A DNA stretch of 64,000 nucleotides from Mastigamoeba balamuthi (taxonomy: Eukaryota > Evosea > Mastigamoebida > Mastigamoebidae): positions 88,323 through 152,322 of the forward strand of contig CACRSC010000008.1 in assembly GCA_902651635.1 (NCBI GenBank), given 5' to 3'. Positions 57,401-64,000 of the stretch are shown piece after piece (the first letter of the stretch is position 1; each line of letters opens with the position of its first letter). Under the pieces are notes generated by a model. It saw only the letters and a program-made list of their open reading frames with translations, was not told the origin of the DNA and did not search any database. Both the position numbers and the translations under genes were made by a program.

Positions 57401-57980
57401 GATATCGATATCGGGGGAGATTCTGGATTCCGGGTTGGCACATGAGGCTGATAATGCAGTAGCACTCGGGCACGTCGAGATCCAGGAATCTTCTGCAGTA
57501 GCCGAATCTTTTCGTCCCGTCAGTGCTCGTCAGCACAAACGAGAACGTCTCCGGCCTCCCCTTGCCATGCCTGTCGGTCACCGCGTGGGGGTGAGAGGGC
57601 GCGGCGCGTGAGGGGGTGGGGGCGTGTGTGTGTGTGTGTGTGGCAGACCCGCGTGGCGGCGCAGCCTCCTCCGGGAAACAGAACTGCGCAATGGTGGCCG
57701 ACGATTCTGCCTGCGCGCCGTCGCCGTCGACGAGCGGCGGGAACCTGTAGCTGACCTTTGGCGCCGGTTTGCCCTCTGCGCGGCCCGCCGTGAGCGCCGC
57801 ATCGGAATAATACGAGTTGCGCGATCGCAGGGGGCGCGCACACCGCAGCGCTGTGCGGCCCCTCCGCGTGGCGCTGTGGCTGGGGGCGGCGGGGGGCCTC
57901 TGTGCACCTTTGGTCTCGAGCTGGATGACGAGGACGTGGTCGAGGAGCTGGTGCTCCGCCGCCTCGTCGCCGTTCCGCAT
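54419..57980 (-). CDS. DENN-LIM-proline-rich protein (putative Rab GEF)
   Basis: A multi-exon gene starting MRNGDEAAEHQLLDHVLVIQ. The uDENN part covers PAPKVSYRFPP, IAQFCFPEE and ETFSFVLTSTDGTKRFGYCR. The cDENN part covers VSFQSLFVKLNVAQVVEVW, LLFERRVLMVADDLETLSST, NAFCAMLSPFSWQ and PILPRSLAGYVTAPMPFFIG. The dDENN-like part covers ISRAFFRFFRTVLSGYERFF. DENN modules act as guanine exchange factors for Rab GTPases. Next comes a LIM-type double zinc finger (PTCAACGATIRSTDLCSAYQ, then CYACSCCGELLEGD, CCSSCGG). The long C-terminus has PPPLPPKEA repeats likely to bind SH3 or EVH1 domains. Exons 57908-57980 and 57649-57775 are clear; later borders are approximate. A 260-nt intron at 56.85-57.11 kb consists of short tandem repeats. 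Confidence 0.82.
56860..57115. repeat. Intronic minisatellite of the DENN gene
   Basis: A degenerate 7-base tandem repeat (CACAGYC / CATAGYC) punctuated three times by ACGCGTCAGCCAACARC (about 56864, 56952 and 57052), giving a higher-order unit of about 88-100 bases. It fills the intron between the DDYVRPPP-type exon end and the VSFQSLF exon and is open in the gene's frame over long stretches. Confidence 0.85.
57610..57642. repeat. GT microsatellite in an intron
   Basis: A run of about nine GT dinucleotides at 57624-57641 within the second intron of the DENN gene. A poly-G tract of about 12 lies in the next intron near 57379-57390. Confidence 0.8.
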
Positions 57981-58426
57981 GGCCCGCGACGCCGCAACCG
58001 CCGGTAGTCCGCTTCCCGCACAGAGCCCGCAAGGAAGGGGGGTGGGGTGGAGATGTTGCGGTTGGCTCACACAGAAGCGGGATAGATATTATTTCCGCCA
58101 GAGTTGATTGCACAGACCCCCGCAGGATATTGTCGTCGCGTGGTGGGGGCAATTCAGACACGGTGCAGCGGCTCGTCTACGGGCGCTGGACACTGCCGGC
58201 TATTCTCTCCGAGGGGTGCCACACAACAAAGGAGACTGCAGATTTTTGCACTCCAAAAAGAGAAGGACGGAATAAACGGTGAACCAACTGCTGTGCTCTG
58301 TGGGACAACTGCCTTCAGGACTATTTGCGAAGAAGTGCGTGCTGACGGGCGGGATCACACTTATAAAAGTGTGAACACATAACAGAACCGATTTTCAAGT
58401 AACTCTTATGACTGCGGTACACGCCA
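57981..58426. other. Promoter side of the DENN gene
   Basis: Short AT-richer stretch between the DENN gene start and the 3' end of the next minus-strand gene. No other feature is seen. Confidence 0.35.
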
Positions 58427-59910
58427 TCACGACCTCACATCACCAGACCTGTCGTCCGCTTCCCACAGTTTCTGGGCCCACTCCCATTTCCAGAGCAGGC
58501 ACTGCTTGAAGAGGTCGGGGTTCTTGACGTCCACAAACGACCGGTATATGAGGTCTCCGATCTTCTCCGTGCCGTGCTTGAGGATCGGTGCCATCTCTGA
58601 CTCAATCGCCGGCGTGCGGAACACCAGATCGACAAACACCTTGTTCAATAGGAATTGTAAGTAGGCCAATAGGTCCGAACAGCATACTTTGTGACGAAGC
58701 CCGTCAGAGCACGCTACGGGGGGACCAGTCTCGATGCCGGGCGACGGGCGGATTGCGAGAAGGGGAACAGGCTCTGTCGAGTTCAGATGGTCGAACGCCT
58801 GGTGGAAAGGAGTCCAGCTACCGGCGAACATGTTATTCTCGTCGTTGGCCAGCGCTGGGAAGCGGGCCTTGTCCTTGATGTGGAGCCGATAGGCGCCCAA
58901 CGAGGCGAACTTCTCGGGCTTCTCCAGCGACTGGTAGGTCGCGAGGGGATCGGTGCGCGAGACCCCCTTCATGGACAGCGAGGAAACGCTCGCGCGGAAC
59001 TCGTCCAGGTTCTGCACGGGAGAGTCGCTGTCGGCGCCCTTGTAGTGCGACAGCCTGACAACCCTGCCCGGCTTGGCCACCTCCAGCGCCTTTGGGTCCT
59101 CAATCTCGATTGTGCCGTTGAGGCCCAGGGGGTCACAGTGGTTCATGGGCCAGAGGTCCAGTGCTGCCGAGAACCTCATTGCCGACTCCATGCTGGCGAA
59201 GTTCAAGCGGATGTGCAAGTCCTCGCCTTCGTACCTGCGTTGGATTGTGAGGAGAAAGAGAGGTGGGCGAGCCAGAGGGCACCAGAATGAAGTCTGCTCG
59301 TCCCCTGAGTAGAAGGCAAGATGCTCTTCGGCCATCTTGTACACAGACACGCACAGACCCCTTTTCATCTTCGACCCCCGTATGACAACTTTGACCTGAT
59401 AGACGTTTCCGAGCTCGTCGCGCGCCCTCTTGCGGCTACCTGCGAGAAGCGACCAAGTCAACTGCACAGTATGCAGAAGAGCAGACACTTCCTCTTCTTA
59501 TCCCTGATGGCCGTGACAGAAACGAGGCGTGCCCTGCTGGCAGGGCTGAACGACGATGTTCTGTCTGGTCGCGAGGAGGCTGGCGGCCACATCGGCGCTG
59601 AGCAGAGCCTTGGCATTGAGCAGCTGCATGCCGTCCACGGTCTCGAACACGTGCTCGCCGTTGTTGTCGGGCTTGAGGCTCACAGCGGCCTCGGCGCTGA
59701 TCACGAGGTCGACGGGCGCGTCGAACGTGTGCCCGCGGTCCCGCAGCCTCGCGAGAACCGCGTCCTTGAAGGAGCACCCGTTGGCACCCTCGGCCACCCA
59801 CACCTCCACCACCTCGCGGTCGCACTCCACCCAGAAAGTGATTTTCTGCACTGAGGGTCAGCCGGGGTGTGGGCTCGCGGGTTGTGCGCAATCAGTTTTC
59901 GCACGTCCAT
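58427..59910 (-). CDS. Uncharacterised protein, possibly with a ubiquitin-like N-terminus
   Basis: A six-base first exon (Met-Asp, 59905-59910) joins in phase to KITFWVECDREVVEVWVAEG at 59849, then DAPVDLVISAEAAVSLKPDN and VDGMQLLNAKALLSADVAAS. An intron follows (donor either GCACGC after CAGCAGG or GTCACG a few codons later), then an exon ending at 58427 with SRKRARDELGNVYQVKVVIR, VFYSGDEQ-like and IHIRLNFASMESAMRF-like segments, LHIKDKARFPALANDENNMF and, near the end, LFKQCLLWKWEWAQKLWEAD. A possible intron lies near 59240-59280. The N-terminal segment has the length and pattern of a beta-grasp domain. I do not recognise the family; large repetitive protist families with similar heads exist, but no link can be shown. 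Confidence 0.5.
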
Positions 59911-60123
59911 GCAGCGAGATTCAAGGAATGATATCAAATGATCTGCTGAGATTTTATTTGTTGCAAACAGTCGTGCACGATTCATCCCGAACCCGTTAGG
60001 CCCCCCCAAACTCTCAAGTCTTTGTAGCGAGGAAGAGAAACCACCACATGAACAGAGAGACAACCAGGAAAAAAGGTGGACTTCAGACTATCTGAGCACT
60101 GCTTTGCTCTTGCTTTTCTGGGG

Positions 60124-61508
60124 CTAGTGAAGAGCGAGGAATGTGGTTGCAAAGAGAGCACAATTGACTCCAGGGGCGACGATCCAGAGATCTCGGATGA
60201 CTTGTACGTGCTGTGAGCCGCCACTCCACTGTGCGACTGCACGGATTCCGAGCTGAGCCAGCCTGTTTGAGCAGAGTTCGGCCTTCTCAAAGCTATCAAT
60301 GCACGTCGATAACGAAGCAAATTGTGTGCCGAAGAGGAACTTTCCGTGGTGCACTCGATGCGGACGTCGTCGATGAAGAACATCTTATCACCGTTCAGAT
60401 AGTCAAAAGCGATAAAGAGGCTGCCAGTGTTCATCTGGACAGCAATTGTGCTGGCATACGTGCCAGGGGCGGCTCGGTTCCACAGCTTGTACTGCAGCTT
60501 GCCGAAGACGTAGCCAAAGAACACACCACCAGTTAGAGGGTTGCACCTCGACAAGTTGGTGGACGGGCTTACGATGAACGACACTGACACATTGGAGACG
60601 TCAAAGCTGAAGGGCAACACGAAGCGGTTCAGCCCCGATGTCAGAGCAAAGGAGAGGGCCTTGCCAGAAGAAGACCTGCAGACATCGTCGACCTGGGCAT
60701 TGAGGACCGTGAACCAACTGGCACTCCAGTCTGGAGTGTCGAACATCGAGGTCCATGGGAGCTTCGTCAGCCCAGAACTGCAGTGCAGCAGGGGTCACTA
60801 AGGGGCTTGCCCACGAGTTGTAAGTGTTGAAGAAGGTCCCAGCATCGGTCATGGTGCACCTGATGCCGGATTCACAAAGGTCTTGAAGTAGCAAGCTGTC
60901 ATTGTCGAGAATCATGTTGGGGTGTGGCTTTGTTGAAGCCACAGTAGATGAACTGGCGGAAAGAGTCCGTCAGCAGAGACATCATCAGTGGTGTTCTTGC
61001 TGACAGGATTGCCTGGCTGTGCCTCTGGAGCCTCTCATCCCTGAGTTTGCACTGAGGTGGCATGCCGTGATGGGCACGGTCACATTGACGTGACAGACGA
61101 GCATGCCACTCCCCTTACCGCCTGTTCTTCATGAGGAAGTACTCAATGACACCCTTATGAACGTTCCACTCCAGTTGGCACCATTGGGGTTGTCACCAAA
61201 CTGGAGGACCTGGTCGGAGTCATCCATTCCTGCAAAGCAATGGAGTTGAGTGCTGGGGCTGGCGAGTGAGGTTGACAGGGGACATCATACCAGTTGTTCC
61301 CTTTGTTGCTCCAGTTGCTGCCATTCATCAGACACCACGTACTGATGAAGCTCTCGCCCTTGGGGTCCAGGGAGTACAGGTCTGGAACAGTCATCGTGTG
61401 TGAGAGCTCATAGCAGAGTGTCGATGACAAAGAGTGTATCACAGTCGGGCCCCCAGCTCTCTCCCAGAAGGACGTGCTTGCCAAACGTGATGCCCTGCAC
61501 CTGGACAT
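60124..61508 (-). pseudogene. Decayed gene fragments of unknown family
   Basis: Conserved-looking stretches lie in several frames: SFISTWCLMNGSNWSNKGNN near 61300, CTMTDAGTFFNTYNSWASPL near 60820-60870, then SASWFTVLNAQVDDVCRSSS, RFVLPFSFDVSNVSVSFIVS and FIAFDYLNGDKMFFIDDVRI further down. The hydrophilic, Asn/Ser/Trp-rich composition suggests an extracellular protein. No single frame or splice model joins them, so this is probably a pseudogene. Confidence 0.5.
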
Positions 61509-62105
61509 GAAACGCTTATTCCAGCTTCATTATCCCCCATCAGGGTTCAAAAATCCTTAGCAGACAGGTTGGTTGGGCAACCGGCCCTGTTCGGGTCACA
61601 AGGTTGCCAGGCCCGGGTCCAGGTCGGACAAATATTCCGATTTAATATCCTGATTGAGAATTTCAGCCTGGCTGATATTTCTTTTACTCTTTACAGCCCA
61701 CGCCTCCCACGCTGCCATTACACCACGTTAAGCACGTTTACGTGCTGTAGTTGATCCAGTTCTGCTATGCAGTGCGATGTATGCTCTGCTACGTAGTTAG
61801 TGGAAGTGAATTGCAGCAGCTGTGCGTAGCAGCACCTGTATAGCTGTGCATATCAGACATAACTTAACTACAATCCAATGGAATTAATAATGAATACTCG
61901 GAAGCTCATATTTGTTGTTGTACAATGCAAAAACCAATTTACATTCCATTTATTCACAACTTTATGCTATGCCAAAGCCGGATTTATTAGCCAACATTTG
62001 GTAAAATTTAGTTATGAACTTTTAAAGTGTACTTGATCAAGACTGTTATTTGAATATGTGACAGGTTGTTAGAAACTGGAATATATCTAAGTATAGTAAT
62101 AACTA
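61509..62105. other. AT-rich stretch, nothing recognised
   Basis: The base composition changes sharply to AT-rich. No gene is visible. The sequence lies beyond the 3' break of the retrotransposon. Confidence 0.4.
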
Positions 62106-64000
62106 CTACATTGCATTTCGTGCCTTCAGGAATTGAACCACCTGCTTAACGACCTTCTGATTCCGTCTGGTAGCCTCCTTCAATCGCTGGTGGAGGGCCC
62201 ATATGTTGTGTGTGGTGTAGCATTCCTTGCGGAAGCCTTCCTGGGCGTTTGCCCATACATTGTGGTCTTCTCGAGCATTGTAGAGTCTCTTGTTGATTAT
62301 TGTGGTGAAAATCTTGTATCCCACTTCGCATAGTGTGATTGGTTTGTAGTTGCTGGGATGTGTGCAGTCTTCGCCTTTGAAAATGGGCATGATTCCCCCC
62401 CTGGTCCACGTCTGTGGTACTGGTATGCTTCCTGTCCATATATCATTTAAAGTTCTGTAGCTACCAGTCACGTCATGAGTCTGGGAAATGGACAACATAT
62501 TCGGCCATAAATTTGGTGAGTACGAGGGCTGAGCTGCTTTTCTGAGCCCCTATGACCTCTCTGAGTTCATCTACTGTGATTGGTTTGTCCATTTCGGTGG
62601 CTGCGTTATCAGGCAAAGTGGGGTGTTGCCTGTCCCACCACGCAGGGCAGTGAGCTGGTGCGGTGTCTTGGTTGAAATGTTTGTTAATCCACCATTGTAC
62701 TGATGCATGGGCTTCTTCTGGGGTGGTTGTGCGTGTGCCATCCTGTTTAGTGTAGCTAAGTGGGAGCCCAGGCCTCGCAGTGCATGCAGGTCCTTGAGGA
62801 ACCTCTTAGGGCTAGTACATCCTTCTGCCATTGAGCATTCAATGTATTAGTCATTGATATGATCTGCACATGTTCAGATGTGATTTCTGTTAATGCAGTG
62901 GAGGATCCACTTAGTAGTGTCCCTCCAGGTTTTGTATGTGTAGCCATGATTCGGCTTGTATTGTAGAAGGGGAAGGACTTCTGTTTTGATGTGCTTGATG
63001 CTGTAGGGCGTATGGGCGTCGAATTTCCCCCTTTTTGGCAGTTCTGATTTTGTGATATGTGTCATAGGCCTGCATGGCTTTCGATCTCCTACTGTCTATG
63101 CTGCCTGCTTTTATGCCCATGACCTTCCGGGCCACTTCAACTGCCTTGTTTTGCATTTCATAAATATCTGCATCATCCTGCAGTGAAGTGCTAAACAGTA
63201 CCTCTTGCCACTTCCGTATTTGAGCAGCTCGGGTTTCTGGAGATGACGTTTTTTTCCAGGTTTATATTTTAGGTGAGGGGTTCCATCGGTGTCTTGGCAT
63301 GTTCTCAGATAAAAAATTAAGCAGTGTATGAGCAAGTGGTCCTAAAGGTCCTCGGTGTGTTTTCCCATACCACTGGTATGTATACATGGTAGCAGTTGTC
63401 CTGAGAATGTAATCCAGATGGTTAGCAGTGTCACAGGGGCTGTGATGTGTAGCTGTGGCAATGCCTTGGAGCTTGAGAACGTCTGTTATCTTGCATTCCT
63501 GTTGATACAGTGACATTTGTTTTTCTGCTTTGTTGTGCAAGTCACTAGGATTATCCATCCATGTGTTAAGGTCACCAGCTAGTATAGTGTCTGTGGTCCT
63601 TCCTGTCGGCTGTGTTATGGTGTGCCACATTTCCATTTGGGCCGGGGACCCCCTGGCTGGGCTAAATGCATTAATAATATTTAGTGTGGTGGTGAGTTTC
63701 ACTGTTCCCAATAAGACGTCTTTGCAGTCTGTGGTACTGATGGACCTGCAAACCAACAGTCTTACCTCATAACGCTCAGAAATGGAAGGCTGTAGGGGTG
63801 AAGAAGAGGTCTGAGGTGCTGTTCTTTCCTTTCTCTGTAAATAATGAGCAAAAATGAAATAATGGTAAGATGTGGCCCTCATTGCAGTCTGCCTGCAACT
63901 GGCACTGCGATCTATAGAGGAAGGAAGCAGCACTGTGTATTTAGAATGTGATCTTTGGAACAGAAAAGGAACAGGGCAGTTATCTTCAATGTCTACTGTA
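62106..64000 (-). mobile_element. Degenerate non-LTR retrotransposon (LINE), truncated
   Basis: Read on the minus strand from the window edge. An apurinic-type endonuclease domain comes first (TTTLNIINAFSPARG, TDTILAGDLNTWMDNPSD, CDTANHLDYILRTTATMY). A linker follows (KAVEVARKVMGIKAGSIDSR, SPKRFLKDLHALRGLGSH), then the first reverse-transcriptase blocks (RGGIMPIFKGEDCTHPSNYK, PITLCEVGYKIFTTIINKRL, AQEGFRKECYTTHNIWALHQ). Frames change several times and the catalytic YxDD block is absent, because the element stops at about 62106. The 5' part runs off the window. It is inactive by itself. Confidence 0.85.

Noticed and set aside
57600-57660. Thr/His-rich coding repeat (THTHTH) in the DENN protein
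   Set aside because: The GT microsatellite lies after a clear donor (GTCTGC) and is intronic.

Overview
This is a window of a GC-rich protist nuclear genome. Most genes are split by short introns (roughly 45-270 nt, longest about 400) with GT..AG borders and, unusually often, GC..AG borders. There are no operons and no bacterial ribosome sites. The gene set (flagellar CFAP58, SCAR/WAVE, Spg1/Tem1 GTPase, HLTF/Rad5 helicase, a DENN regulator) points to a unicellular eukaryote with a flagellum and actin-driven motility. A free-living amoebozoan, for example an archamoeba-like lineage, would fit, but taxonomy cannot be settled from sequence alone.

Layout. 0.5-3.2 kb: an ankyrin-repeat/metallophosphoesterase fusion with a probable N-myristoyl motif. 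3.6-6.0 kb: a secreted alpha-amylase. 7.4-8.5 kb: an Spg1/Tem1-type small GTPase. 8.7-20.5 kb: a head-to-tail array of six copies (one truncated) of a four-exon gene family I cannot name; a seventh, broken copy sits at 31.1-32.3 kb. 21.4-26.5 kb: a divergent pair made of a type I membrane protein with a Cys-rich CGDG/CDDG repeat and a WD40-coiled coil-SAM-SAM-U-box ubiquitin ligase. 26.7-28.3 kb: a BRCT-containing gene with an apparent frameshift. 28.3-33.9 kb: a lower-GC stretch with a decayed membrane nucleotide cyclase and array copy G.

33.9-37.5 kb: small unknown genes, tRNA-Val(CAC) and SCAR/WAVE. 37.8-41.0 kb: three tandem macin-like secreted Cys-rich peptide genes, one damaged. 41.5-49.1 kb: CFAP58, tRNA-Leu(CAG) and a RING-containing SNF2 helicase (HLTF/Rad5 type). 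49.1-52.7 kb: gene remnants, including a long-chain acyl-CoA synthetase broken into two halves in opposite orientation. 52.8-53.7 kb: an unknown coiled-coil protein. 54.4-58.0 kb: a DENN-LIM-proline-rich protein with a minisatellite filling one intron. 58.4-59.9 kb: an unknown gene. 60.1-61.5 kb: decayed reading frames. 62.1-64.0 kb: a degenerate non-LTR retrotransposon on an AT-richer background.

The best candidates for something new are the macin-like cluster in a protist, the seven-copy gene family with its fixed -31 TATA-like box, and the high frequency of GC splice donors, which is supported by paralog comparison.
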